Shown here: positions 32,064 to 44,700 of the stretch, piece by piece
Position numbering within the stretch: position 1 is the first letter of the stretch
Layout: each line of letters begins with the position of its first letter
Origin: Calliopsis andreniformis
Taxonomy: Eukaryota > Arthropoda > Insecta > Hymenoptera > Andrenidae
NCBI RefSeq assembly: GCF_051401765.1
Contig: NC_135064.1
Coordinates: 20,124,001-20,188,000, forward strand
DNA: 64,000 nt
Direction: 5' to 3'
Program-made: the position numbers and the translations under genes
Notes under the pieces: generated by a model
Told to the model about the DNA's origin: nothing
The model's database searches: none
What the model saw: the letters and a program-made list of their open reading frames with translations, nothing else

Positions 32064-32203
32064 TAAAGTCGGTCTACACTACTTCTACAACAAAGTTATA
32101 TAACCCTTCAGAAAAGAGACAACAAAGATGTTATACATACGTTTCTTTTCTCTTTCCTAAAATATTATATAACAGAATTACATACAGCGTAGACCCACCT
32201 TTA
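32064..32203. mobile_element. MITE of the AAGGTGGGTCTAC family, copy 2
   Basis: Left end TAAAGTCGGTCTAC and right end GTAGACCCACCTTTA. Arms contain GTTATATAAC and AGAAAAGAGA in one orientation and TTATATAACAG and TCTTTTCTCTTTCC in the other. It resembles copy 1 in length and layout but is clearly diverged, so this is either an old tandem duplication or two insertions at neighbouring TA sites. Confidence 0.7.
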
Positions 32204-33181
32204 CTTTGTACATGCAAATATCTCTCAGAAGCAACTCCTCTCAGCTACACCACGTGCCTGTCTTCGTACTAGAACGCAAAGGTCGTAATTCACCGTAAAA
32301 TACCCTCGACGTCGGTTGTATAATTAATGTATTATCGTGCGCTCCTAGGGCTACTCGGTCCCCGTATCGTGTATCCTTGCATTTACTATAATTCTAGGTG
32401 GACGGTTACCATATCCTTTCCCCCGGTTACCCATTCAGGAATCCTTCCGTAGGATGTTTGCCCTGACGCCGAGCATGCACGCAGACTCGGCTGGGTCCCT
32501 GGGTTAGGTCCACGATGATCAGAACATGGTACACGTACCCAACGCGTTCTCTAATTAACAAGAGCCGGCAGGTTAAAGTTATGTTAGGTCTTCGTTCTGT
32601 TTGCTTCCTCCTCAGGCAACGGCGGCCGTCCTTTCAGGCTCCTTGGCGTCCTCTCAGGCCCCAACAAGTATTCCCGCGAGCATCTTAACGTAAACTCGGT
32701 TCGCAACGTACGCCCCAGGTGTTAACGCCGTATAATTAAGCGCCCCTGGCGCGAGGATAATGGCGCCATAATTACGAGTTGCCTTGCATCGCGTCCCCCG
32801 CGCCTCTTACGATATGACAATGCTGGGACAGGTTCACGATTTTCGTCGCTGCTCGGTCTGGCCAGTCGCTCTTTGCGCGACGCGTGTCCGCTGGAACACT
32901 TTTCGGAGGCGCCATTGTCATCGCGGCACTCTGGAAATGCGGTAATTAACGAGAGGACGGTTTGAGGCAGCTTTTTACGCGTGAATAATAAAATTTCTGA
33001 TTATACAGTGGCTCTGGGTTAGTTGACCGAAATTTTCTCGGCATGGCTATTGCTAGTTTAGTAGTCCACTTATGAGGGTTTATATAGGAACTTTATAACT
33101 GTATAGTGACTGTCATATGAGACGATTCATTAAGTTAAGACTTCTATTAAGTTTAGACTCCGACCTTGCTAAAAAATTAGA
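32204..33181. other. Unannotated, GC-rich block 32290-32980 with homeodomain-type cores
   Basis: A block without long open frames, unlike the other GC-rich parts. It contains GTATAATTAATG, CTCTAATTAACAAG, CGTATAATTAAGCG and GGCGCCATAATTACGAG, that is several TAATTA/ATAATTA cores within GC-rich DNA, and an AGGTGTTAACG. The lack of frames together with clustered homeodomain cores makes an enhancer-like element plausible; this is inference. Confidence 0.35.
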
Positions 33182-33270
33182 TACAGTAGAACCTCGATAA
33201 AATTTGTGTTGCTTAGGTTTGCGCATATTGGGTGTAATAACAATAAAAGTACAATAGAACATCGATTAAG
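33182..33270 (+). repeat. Two diverged pogo-like TIR fragments
   Basis: TACAGTAGAACCTCGATAA at 33182-33200 and GTACAATAGAACATCGATTA at 33250-33269 are related and in the same orientation, 67 bp apart. The CAGTAGAACCTC start resembles the terminal repeats of pogo-type Tc1/mariner elements. No partner ends in inverse orientation were found, so these are at best remnants. Confidence 0.3.
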
Positions 33271-36200
33271 ATTTGAATAATGTATTAATAGTAATTTGGT
33301 GAAGTAAAGCTAGCTATCAAAAGGATCCTTCAAGTTTGGAGGAATCTAGTCTGTTGTTCTTTAAAAATTATTTCAGAGACATTGATAGAGCTCAGAATTG
33401 TACTCAGTATTACAAAGGTTTAGACCGTATCAGTCTGAATAACTTGAAAGGAAGACTTAGAACTGCGCCAAGTCCGACCGAGGTTAGATTTGCGCATGAC
33501 TAACTTGGCCTAATAAAACAGATTAGTCTTAATTGACTTGATACGCTTTGTATCGAATCCTGTGTTTCATCTCGAGCCTAACCCAGAGCCGAGAATTCAA
33601 GAGGCCTTGCTGGGTTCCGAGGACTAGACTCACTTTACGTACAACCTAACAATCTGACGGAATCTGAGTGACTTTCAAGGAACCTTACAAGTTCTCATTG
33701 AATCCAAATGTGTTAGAGAGTATTCCACTAAGCCCAATAGAAGTCAGATGAATCTAGAACATCCTATTAAACTCGCCTGGACCCGATGGAATTTCAGTGG
33801 ACTCTAAATGAATCGGAGAGAATAACCATTTACCAAAAGACCTTGTAATCTTATTTTAAATAAAGTTCCAGTTCGAGGAACTCTTTAAGGCGTTTCAACA
33901 CGTCCTGATATTCGTCGGTGATCCCTGAAGATTACGATTATTACAACTTCGACTTTTTCTAGCTCTCCTGCATACAATCTACCCTTTTCTGTCGTTTTAT
34001 CGATAACATTTAAAAAATGTATCGCGTCTAGTGGCAGCTTGGATGTTCACGTCCAGAGCATCGATACTACAGTTGGTCGTTACACATACCTTTGCGAATA
34101 AGGTCAGCTGGGGTCGTAGCAGGAATTCAGGGCTCCTAAAGCACTTCCACTCTCTTCCTGGCATTCCTGTCCCTTGTATTCATAGAGATTCTAAGGACCC
34201 TATAAACTCTGTTTAAAGATCATTTTGATCGAATTAGAACGATTCTGTGCAGAGCAGTCGAGCCCAGGGCAACAATGGGATTCCAATACCAATTTACGTT
34301 CGCTTTGCTTTACACCGTTCCCATAACATTCACCGTGCGCGCACACGAGTTCAGTATCGGCAATAATCAATGAACGATACAGGGCGTTACAATCAATGCC
34401 GCCAGATACTACGAGAATGTTTTTGCGAGGGATAACGAGGCCCTGGTCGGCAGGGAAGCAAAAGGTCTCGATATTTCAAACAATGTCAAGTGGAGGAGCT
34501 TCCCCGTGACTATAACAGGCCAGCGTTTTTGAATTGCAGAAGACTGATTCCTCGAACGAACTGAATCCCCCAGACGCGCCATCGAATCGCTGGTTTACAT
34601 GCCTTCCCGCGTCCTTCCATACGAATGTAAATTCAATTATGGAAATTGACGAGTTCAGCAAGTAGTAGTCGGTCCTTAGACGAAATTCAAAGAGCCCCCC
34701 TGTCCTTCCAGCGTCCTCTGACGTCGACGTCCCCGCAGATGATTAAGCGTTCGCGTATCGTAACTGACTGTGCAGAAGCTGCCCCGACTCTGGCCAGTGA
34801 TAAATGATGGCCAGCGAGGAGTTCGATAAAAGTGGCCCATAACAAGGTGTGCTCGCGTTCGAGGGGCTGCAGTTAATACGCTCGGTCAATGATTGTTATC
34901 GCGATATTCCCGGGACGAAAGTCTGATCGAGCCCTGATCACGTGGACGATGGCGAACGAGGATTCGACTAATTGAATTCTTTTTCCCTCTTGTCTTATGA
35001 TTCCGTTAATTGTCATCGTGAAATTGCCGCGGGAGACGTCGTTTCTTTGGATGTCGTTGAAAGAAGGGAACAGACAGTGGCTTTTTGTCAGAAACGGCAG
35101 AAGGTAAAGCACTAAGGACGGGGGCGTAACTATGGAATGAGCGAAGAATGCCAAGGGATTGGATTCATTGGAGCAAGAGGAGAAGGAAAAGTCGAAGAAT
35201 GGGAAGGTCTAGCGACAATTCAGGACTGGGGGAAGAGGGCGGTTCTGCTCCATGGAATTCGTCGATGTTACAGATACTAATTTCCTAACGTCCATGACGA
35301 TGGGCACTTTTATGTAAGAGTGTTGTGAGAAATAATCTCGAATAATTTCCTTCGTGAAAGCCTTCTTTTCAGAACATACCTACGTGTAACGTATACTACA
35401 GGTTAATTTAGAAGTTAATTTAGAGTTAATTTAAAGTTAATTTAGAAAGCGATTCCAAGTTTTTTATGGATAGTGTATATACATATAAATTATCTTCTCC
35501 AAGATCTACAGACAGAAGAATTACGAACCCCAGATACTATAGGCTCGAGCAAGAAAGTGGACGTGGTATCATGTCCAAATAATGTCGTTGTTCTTTCCCA
35601 AAGCGTTTTTCTTGTTTCGTTATGATCGAGCCCTCTCGCAAATGACTGTCTCCCCAGGTTCGTCTAGGGGATAGGACACTCGTAACTGACGACGTAACGT
35701 GTGATCGATCATTATTGAACCCCCTCATCCTTGCCCTCTTCTCACCGTATCCCCTCGCACGGTCGTCAGTCCCTTTATAAACACGAGTCGCTTCTATTCC
35801 TGGTCGCTCGTTTCGCACGTCATCGGCAAAGACTATCGTTGCATCGCGGCCACTCGATTTTCCATAATGGTTGTCTCACTGTACAGCTACCATCTTTTTT
35901 TCTCCCTTTCTTTCGATAAGGAAGAAGGAAAATAGTTACCTGGCCATAAATCGGAGCGCGGGATAATCGAACTTGCTCGGTGCTCGAAGGACAGACTTCT
36001 ATAATTTTTCACTCCCTTTATGATGCTTCTGAGGCGCCGCTGCGAATCTCGTACGATTGTTCCCGCTAAGTGGAACATAATTTGACGTTGACTCGTTCAA
36101 TGGCACGTGTGACGTTAATTAATGTTCTCATGTGAAGGCGTTGAGTGAAGGGAATCAATGAGACTGTGTGAGATAAGTTTAGAGAGAAAGCTTTCGAAGT

Positions 36201-39200
36201 GTAATGCTTAAAAGTAAAAACTTGGACATTTGGAAATTTGAATTATTAAACATTTGAAAATTCGAAAATTTGTAAATTTAAAAATTTGAAAAGCTGCGCG
36301 TTCTTTCGTTGATGGAATCTGTATTGACCGATTTCAGCCGATATCTCTAAGCATTTGAAGAAAGGGTCATTGTGCTCTCAAGGACTGCAAGTTTTTAATT
36401 AAGGGAGAAAAGAAGGGCAAGATTCGACTATATTGCTGGTGATTTCACGTACCGAGACCATGAATTTCATTCGTTCCTCTCACCTTCTCGGCTTCCCTCC
36501 AGTTTTAAGTCTTAAAGTTTTAATGCGCCGAGGATAAGCTGCCGCTGCTTACCGCAGGCAATTCGCTAAATGCTCGAACGACAAGCACAGCAATTTTAGT
36601 TTGGCCGAGTTTGTACTCCCGCGAGCTTTTTTTCCCGCCCGTACCCTTCTTACAGGTAATATCGGTGTTTCAAAGTCTTTGGCGACTTTTTTCAATTCCC
36701 TGGTCGCAGCTGCGTCGATTGAACGACGAATCGATGCTCTTCCTTCTGTTTATACGTTTCTCGATTTGTAACAGTGGTCGATCGATTTTTCCCAATTGCC
36801 AATCTTTACAATTTCCCATGTTACGTGGCATTTGGCTATGTAAAAGAGCGACAAAGCTTCTTTGGATAAGTTTCCTCCAGTGCTCCCTGTTCGAGGACGA
36901 GAAGCAACTGTGTCATTCTTTGAAAAAGTTGTACATTTTAAGCTACGTTGAGTTGCTACTTTTAAAGCCCACTTGCAAGTGACGAACAAGCCTTTACGTA
37001 GACAATTTTACAATTCTGTAGCTTCATATTTTCCAAGTTTAAAATGCACCATAGACAAACTTGTCGCGTTAATCAGTTGCACAGATATTTCGGAAAACTT
37101 CTTTCAGACTTTCTTGTCGGGAATGTAGTTCGAGGAAAACGTAAAGTTTTTATGTCGCTCTTCACATGACTTTATGCTCTTGTAACTTGTGGTTCACTAC
37201 GACAGGATTTCGGTAGTTGCAACCTCGGACACTTGCAAGTGAATCTCGACTCGCGCGATTTTGTCAACAGGGGGTTGCCAAAATCGTATAGTAACGAGAA
37301 TAATTAATTTTATTAACGTGATCTCCGACACTTCCATGCATTTTCTATCCCAAGTCTCGCTGTAAGCGACAAATAGAAACTGACCAGTTACCACAAAAAT
37401 GAAATAAAGTACCCATGTAGTTGACATGTTATGCAAGCGAAAATATCAAAGTTGATACTCTTTTAATACTCATATAAATATTTGCTACCCTTTAAAGTTA
37501 GCTAAAAATAGCTTTAGACTCCATGTAATAGCTCTTACTACAATCACTGGGTATTCGATAGTCTCCCTCGAGGTCTCCACGTCCCCAGTACTTTATTTCT
37601 CAAGTTAGCAACCTTTCATCGATTCGCAGACGAACGTTCCAAGGGTCAGCCAGCGCCAGCCAAGGAGCAGGCAGATGGAAATTAACGCGTGAGCCGAAAT
37701 TTCGAGGACACGTGTAATGAATCCGCCTGCCGACTATCACCGCGCTCAGTAACACTCAATAAATGGATTACAGATTATCGAGAGTGGCGGTAATGCGGGG
37801 TTGCTGCTAATCAAACTTGCGGCATTAGTCGTCGGGTGATTAGACGCGTTATCCAACCTCGAACAAGCTGCCACTCTAACTCAAACATCGACTTCTAGCT
37901 AAGCGAGCTAAGACGTTAGATTGTGTTACGACGTTCGCGCTGTAATTAATACACCTCGCAAATCGTGCGTGTCGACGATCCCTCGCAAGGATTGCTTAGT
38001 GACCCGTGGCAGTTTCGCTGAGGGAACGTTTAACGAGCTGCCTTCCTTCGGATATCGGATCCTTCGACGCGCGTTTGCCATCGCCTCGAACTACCTCGGC
38101 TGATGTTACTTCCGCGGCGCGATCCTCGCGGAAATATCGAGTTTCGTGATGGACTTGTGGGCATGGAAGATCGAATCTTGGAGACGACGAGAGTAGTCAG
38201 AACGACGAAGCTTTCTGGGAAAGTGGTCTTGCGGTTGGCTTCTGGCTGGCAACTGGTCTCTTCAAAATCCTTGCAAATTAGAAGGAATCAAGGTTTTCAT
38301 AATTTTAGGGGTTTTGGAATTCTTCAGGCTGAAGGAATCATTTTTCGGTATTATATCGAGAAATTGGAGAAGAATACGTTTCTCAATCTAAGGATGCCCT
38401 ACTGTCTTATATTATAAAGTCTAGTGTTAGACTTATTTTGTTACTTATTTATTAGGAATAATTGTCCTTCTCATTGCCAATATATGTATATATTTAGTTA
38501 GTATACTAACTGGATTGTGAAATTTAGCTGCATTGAATCTTCAGAAAATGTATTAAATGTACAGAAGCCTTCGAAATGACGAATGTAGTTTCTGAACTTG
38601 CAAATCCTGTTGCAACGCGATATGCATTTATAATAATTTTACCGAAAACCATTTAATGCTGGCAAATCCTCATCCATGAATTTGTACAAATGAATGTATA
38701 TAATTGTTATTTGATCATACTCTCGTACTCGTTATTATCTCCCATTAATTGTGATCGTCACCGACATTTTATTACGGGATCCATTGATATAAATAGATTT
38801 AATGAGTGATATAATCGCAAGGAAATGGTAAAACGAACACTGGTGTTGCAATTGCGTAATGAGTTATAGGTATAACTCCTGAATATGCGAAATGGTAAGT
38901 TTATGGTAACTATACAAAGTGTAGCAGATGCAAAACCCTGTTTCGTTTGCCCCTCGCTACACTTGCAATATAATTCAGTTGCATTCAATAGGGACCATTG
39001 AATTTGTTTGATATTCGCTGTGTAATAGTAATGTTTCAAGCGCAATTAGCCCAGGTCGCATCTATTGAGTACATTTGCCTTCTATACTGTATTGATAACG
39101 AATTCATGTCAAACTGGTGAATACTTGCATAAAATCCTCAAAGAAATATTCAAAAAATGTTTCCTAAATGAAATCGTTCCAATTTATGACTTCCATTTAC

Positions 39201-41261
39201 TCGTGCAATATATTGTATTTCATGATTTTCTATTTCCTAATTTATACATAAATTTTGTGATAAGTTAGTGATACTTAAAAAATGTCCTGTTTCAATCGTT
39301 ATCTTAAAATTCTCTAGGTTTGATAATACTTCAAAGCACTTTCAATTTATGCAGTCGTTTTCACGAATACGACGACGGGGATTTAAAACTGGGAAATCTT
39401 GGACAGAAATGAACGCAAGGAACTCGACCACTACTCGAGCGGCGTATTCGAGTCACGCATACGAAGCTTTCGACAGATCACCAAAGGCTTAGTCTTAAAG
39501 AACAGTCTCAGAAGTTACCATGGCCGAGAGAAAATAAAAGTCCACTAAGAGTTAATCTTCTGCCAACCCTCTGTCACTCACGTCGTCGCATTGCTACCCA
39601 ATCCGGGACTTGTTCCTTTCACTAGGAAGAAAAGGGCGAGCATCGATGCCTTGGATTTCCCTTCTCTTGAATTTCCTCGAATTTTCGATATTGCGGCCAG
39701 CGAGATTCGAGCCAGGGGTTCTTCTTTAGTAACCTTTTTGGGATTCACGTCCTACGTCAAAGAAAATGTGATTGCACTTTGGGAATTGCGTCCGTGAGGA
39801 AAATTCCATGTTTGAATAAGTGGATTGGGTTAAATAAGGGTAGGTGTAAATCTGCAGTGCTTCCAGGATGTGTTCTGCATGAGATGTTCGACTTAACACA
39901 CTTCAGTTCATTTAATTCTATCTTGATACTGTTGCATTTAGTATCGATCTTAAGTCCAAGTACCCATACGGTTAGATTTTAGTATAATTACCTCGAACAA
40001 CCGTAATCCCTTAAGTCTCAGTAAAGTTATTCTGTTAATTGAAACTAGTTGTCCATTTGAGTGTACATCTTAACGAGACGCTAATGAATACTATTCTGAC
40101 GTTTCGAAACTGACGACGTTGTATTGTATAACGAGTATTGTAAATGTCCTTTACTTATTGGCACCAGTATTGTGTACTTCACTAATTGGCTGGTCATATG
40201 TCCCTGTTTCTTGCTATAAATGGAGCAGCAAGCTTCTAAGTTTAGTACCTTTTGCCTTGCAAACTCTCCAAGCATTGTAAACGTGAAGTGCCTTATTCCA
40301 TTTAGATCAACACTTTTAGTTATCGACCTACTTTACACATCCGTGTTACAGTTACCTTGATATTTAATCAAATTCAAGAAACGTTCCTCTATCGACTAGT
40401 CTTGACACCCACTTCCACACAAATTTCGCGTAAAAATACTAAAATAACATAGACAACTCATTAACAAACATTAACACACAAAAAATTGTGGATTCCATGT
40501 TAAAAGTACGCACAATGAACGTGTCAGAATTTCAGCTTTCTAAACACCTTTATTTCTCCAACCACCCCTTCTACATTTACCCTTAATAACCAGAGACAAG
40601 ACATTTCTGATCCAAGTATAAACGTCATTATCACAGGGTGTTTCCTAACCGAATCCAGGCTTGTTCTACAGCTGTCAACGTCGAACTGTTTACCTCAGCC
40701 CATGAGTTGGACACCCTCGACATCCCCCAGCCGTTTGTTCAGTCGTTCCAAGGTTTTCTCGCTCCTTCCAGCCTTTCCCATGTTTCCCCACCTTTCCTAG
40801 CTTGTTCACAGCTTCTCATCTTCTTACTCCTCGATTGGAGGCTCTTCCCCCAACTTTTCTTCTCACGGGGCCCGAGGACGCTGTGTACAGGCAACGTAAA
40901 CGCCTCTATTTGAAATGCATTGGCCGTCACGGAGACGACGAGGCTGTTTGCGCTGTCAACCGAAAGATAATGGATCGGGGTCGTTGGACAGCTCTCTGTG
41001 CACCTTTCCACCTCGCCCTAACTCTCGGCCGTAGAAAAATGACTATAACGCTGTCGAGGATCAGGTTAATAAAACGATCGGTCAATGTTGCCATGGACGG
41101 TTCGAATCGACGTTTATCATCGGAAAAGTCGGACGATTTGCTGCGAAACTAACCGGTTAGCTTCGATGATCGAGCGACGTCAATTCGAAATTCCCGCGAA
41201 AAGGGGAGTCTGAAAGGAAAGAGGGATAATTTGTATGATTTTCGGTGATTGTTAAGGGTAC
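33271..41261. other. Long unannotated stretch
   Basis: No gene recognised in 8 kb. Small items: loosely repetitive GAATCT/GAATCC words at 33650-33830; a four-unit ~12-bp tandem GTTAATTTAGA at 35401-35449; a short AAAATTYG-rich tract at 36225-36295; a perfect 16-bp palindrome AGTTAGTATACTAACT at 38496-38511; a solitary CACAGGGTGTTTCC at 40632. GC-richer parts at 34680-35800, 37600-38240 and 40650-41180 have overlapping chance frames up to 123 codons. Confidence 0.45.
35401..35449. repeat. Short tandem repeat GTTAATTTAGA, 4 units
   Basis: Four units of about 11-13 bp (GGTTAATTTAGAA, GTTAATTTAGA, GTTAATTTAAA, GTTAATTTAGAAA). Too short to suggest a function. Confidence 0.8.
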
Positions 41262-41625
41262 TATACAGGGTGTTTCATAATTCATGGTACAAATTGGGTC
41301 AAGTAGATTCTATGCCTGGAAGTAAGACGAAAACCAAGAGTAATGAAATTGCGTGGGAGGCTTTATTTTCGTCACGTGAACTTACGTTACATACTATAGC
41401 AGATCCATAATGTGAGTCGTGATTTTTCCTGTTTTGGACCTATTTTGTTATAATATAATATTATTAATATTATTAACTACGCGTGTACTCGATTGATATT
41501 TGAATTCAATTTTCTCGAAAATGGAACCTCCCACGCAATTTCGTTATTCTTGATTTTCGTCTTACTTCCAGGCATAGAATCTACGTGATCCAATTTGTAC
41601 CATGAATTATGAAACACCATGTATA
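41262..41625. mobile_element. TA-flanked MITE, about 360 bp, arms of ~110 bp
   Basis: Begins TATACAGGGTGTTTCATAAT and ends ATTATGAAACACCATGTATA. The arms run parallel for over 100 bp (both carry TTCTATGCCTGGAAGTAAGA and then ATTGCGTGGGAGG in the inverted orientation) with only a few differences, so it inserted fairly recently. The centre (41380-41500) is AT-rich and unrelated between arms. TA duplication and CAGGGTG termini place it with Tc1/mariner-type MITEs. No transposase; the 81-codon minus frame over the right arm is chance. Confidence 0.85.
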
Positions 41626-44009
41626 ATAATAGTTTCTGTATAAATAATAAGGCACTTCTCGGTGAAAAATCTGATAACGTTTTCTGATAAATAAATTTTG
41701 TAATATACCGTGACTGTAACAAAATTTCCGTACAAGAGCAAGGTATTGGTAGCTCGAAGCGTTTTCTAGTTTCTCAAACTCTACAAATTAAAATTTTAAA
41801 CTCTTTGGATCGTTTCAAATTCTTAATACATCAAGTCTCGAGAATGAACGCTCGCAATATACCAACGCGGTACTGAAACAAAGATGAAGGGTTGAAAAGA
41901 GGAAAAAATGAAGTGTGCACGAGCTGGGGGAACTTCCTCCGGTTTCTGAACTTACCCACAGCATCGGAAAATTTCACAAATATTTGCCTTGCGGGGAATC
42001 TCCACCCACGCATTTCCACAAACACAGGAATGCATCTATCACGCTTTGAGTCTGTGTTTCGCGTAAAATTGGATTCAACTTCCAAATCGACTGGTCATTA
42101 GTCAGTCAGATTGGAATTCAGAGAATGCGAGGCTTGAATTTATCAGGTGAACAATTCTGTTTCGTTTTCTGGAAGACTGGCCTGCAGAAATTCTCGTAGA
42201 TATCGAGACTCGCGGTCGAAAGAATGCTAACGGTGAACTCTATAAAACGTGACTATCGCAGCTTCTTTTTCCTGTCTGTACTGTCGGCGAAATATCCACG
42301 GCACGCAGCGAAATGTAACCGTGTGAATAACTCGAACGACGAAGAAAGACGAGGGATGTTTGTTTGCTCGCGTTCTTCGCTGAAGATCGCTGCAGCGAGG
42401 TGGACGTTTGACCTTTTGTCTCGCGTTACATTCTTTCTCGTTCGGTGATTTAGTTGGTTTGCAAGATTCCTGTGGTTGCAATGGTTGTTTCAAGCTTCAC
42501 GGTTGGTCGTTTTTTGCCAGAGTTGGAATTTAAAGTCACAGAAGTGCAGAGGAGAAGAAGAATTAATTGATAGGATATTCTCGCTCTTTCTAAAAACTGG
42601 TTTAGATATTTCCAGTTTCTAAGAAAAACGAAAGCTTGAGTGATACGAGAAATGAAGGCGTTTATATATCTATGAGTAGCAGAGTAACTAGAGAGGTAGT
42701 ATTTGTAGAATTTTTTGTGGAAGATGTAGGATAGAAGGAGCTATAGAAAGAAAACTTGTTGGCGAAGTGATCGTTGAGGGTTCGTTGAGGAAACAAGCCT
42801 CGCATACCAGTAGGTTCGATATTAGATAGAAAAGAGTATTGGGAGAGGGTTAGCTAGGGAATCTGCGGGAAATGAAGATTTTGTGATGATGATGAGGAGC
42901 CTTCTGATGGTAGATGAAGGAGGAACTTGGAGCTAGTCGATCGTCCATGAAGGATTTGCAATCACACTTGCTTTTCACAAGTTCCACGATCAATGCCTTA
43001 TGCAAGAGGATTTTTCAAAATCAGAAATGATAGAAAATATGTCGAGCAACGTGTTTTTTCTACTTTCAGGATCATCTCAAATACTTAAGTAGTTTTCCTG
43101 ATCATATTAGGTTATAATTAGCTTCTCGCATATACTTCTTCATAAATCATAAGAAATCACAAGATTTCAAAATCAATTAGAGAGTCAAAAGTAGAAAAGT
43201 CAATTAAAAACCTCAGACTATCTTATGCACGAGAAAACGTCAAGCTTTACTTAATCTAGTTATTTACTAAAATTGGTTTCTGATTAGTTTTCGATGGTGT
43301 AGTTAACGATTAATAAAATAGCAGCAATAAGCAAATATGAAGGAGTGGATCGAGGTACTCGAAGAGTTTAGTCATTTCTGAGGATCAAAGTAACGGCGAA
43401 GCTGAAACTGTTCCCACACTTGCGCTAACGAATTCTCGGTCAGTAATTTTTCACGACGCGATAAAAATACATGTAGCTTGCGCGGAGGCTAAGTTTAAAG
43501 TGCGCCCCAAGGATCGTACGCTGTCTTACGGTTATTTCGTACACTTGTTACTGCAACCAAACAGGTGGCGAAGTCATCCTCTCTAACGTAAATAAAAACA
43601 GATATTTTACTCTGCTGTTTTGATACTTTATAACATTTATAATGCTTTGTCAGGAAACAAAAGAACGTAATACTAAGAACAATCTTTATTGGTACTCGCT
43701 AGTATTCGTTAGACCACACCTTCCTGGGACACTTTTAAGGATAGCTTCAGAAGGCTTTGCACCTTTCTTAATCCCTATGTACAGCAAATTCTCCTAAAAA
43801 CCTTAACAGAAGATGTCTGTATTTCACATCAGAATCTACTTACTCTCAAACAAAATTAAAATCATGCCTGACAAATGAAAGCTTAAAAAGGGAAGCTAAG
43901 CAAAAAATACTATAATTTTACAAGAAAGGACTCCAGAACATCTATGTCACATAGAATAAGGAGATATCTCAGTGTAGAAATTACATACAGCTATCCAGTA
44001 CAGAAATTA
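41626..44009. other. Unannotated stretch
   Basis: AT-rich except 41840-42460. Overlapping frames of 69-88 codons on both strands at 41831-42101 and 42224-42493 have no domains. No repeats recognised. Confidence 0.45.
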
Positions 44010-44700
44010 CTAATTGAAACTAGTATCCCTTAATCCGAAACGGCGATAACCATTGCCAGAGGTAGGACCTTCGATCCGCGACTCGACGCCGCTCCAATTC
44101 ACACGTTGCCTGGGTAAAGGTCTTAGCGCCGCGTCTAACTTAAAATCGCGCTCGAAAAAGAGCGAAGTGGTTTCGAGAACGACGAGAAAAGGCGCGCGCG
44201 CGAAGTGCCGCTCTCGTTCTTGCTCGTTTTGCACGCCTCTACTCGTTTCCACTCGCCACACCGGAAGGTAACGCGTTGGCTCCACGTGCGTCGCATCCGC
44301 TGCATCGCGATGCAACAGAAGGGGGAAAAAAAACGCCAAGCGCCGCGCCCGCGATTTTCTGGGAATTAAATTTACGAGGCCAGCTGCGTCGCGGATCCTT
44401 GAAGGAACCCCTGCTGTATCTGACCCCACGGGAATTTCAACAGCCTCCCGTTTCACTTCACTCCTACCTCCTATCGTCGAATCGTTCGCGGATGAGAAGC
44501 CTCTCTCCGAGCGCTCGTTAAAGCTCGAAACGAATCTCCTTGCCGGGGTTAAAAGTTGATCGCCTTCCTTGATTTTTCCTTCTGGCCGATGAGCGCGCTT
44601 TAACCGGGAAAAGAATCGCTTCTCATTACGTGATTTTCCATTCCATGGAACACTGGCTCCCGCGACGCATGATACTGTAATCAACGTGCTCTACCCCCTC
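44010..44700. other. CpG-rich block with a long chance frame
   Basis: CG-dense, with a 224-codon minus frame (44010-44684), the longest in the window outside the retrotransposon. Its translation is rich in arginine, serine and phenylalanine, has no recognisable domain or signal, and overlaps two plus-strand frames of 72 and 81 codons. I treat it as non-coding, but it is the best candidate if a taxon-specific gene is present. Confidence 0.3.

Noticed and set aside
40632..40660. CACAGGGTGTTTCC as an element end
   Set aside because: No TA flank, no inverse partner and no arm similarity to the other elements; kept only as a mention.
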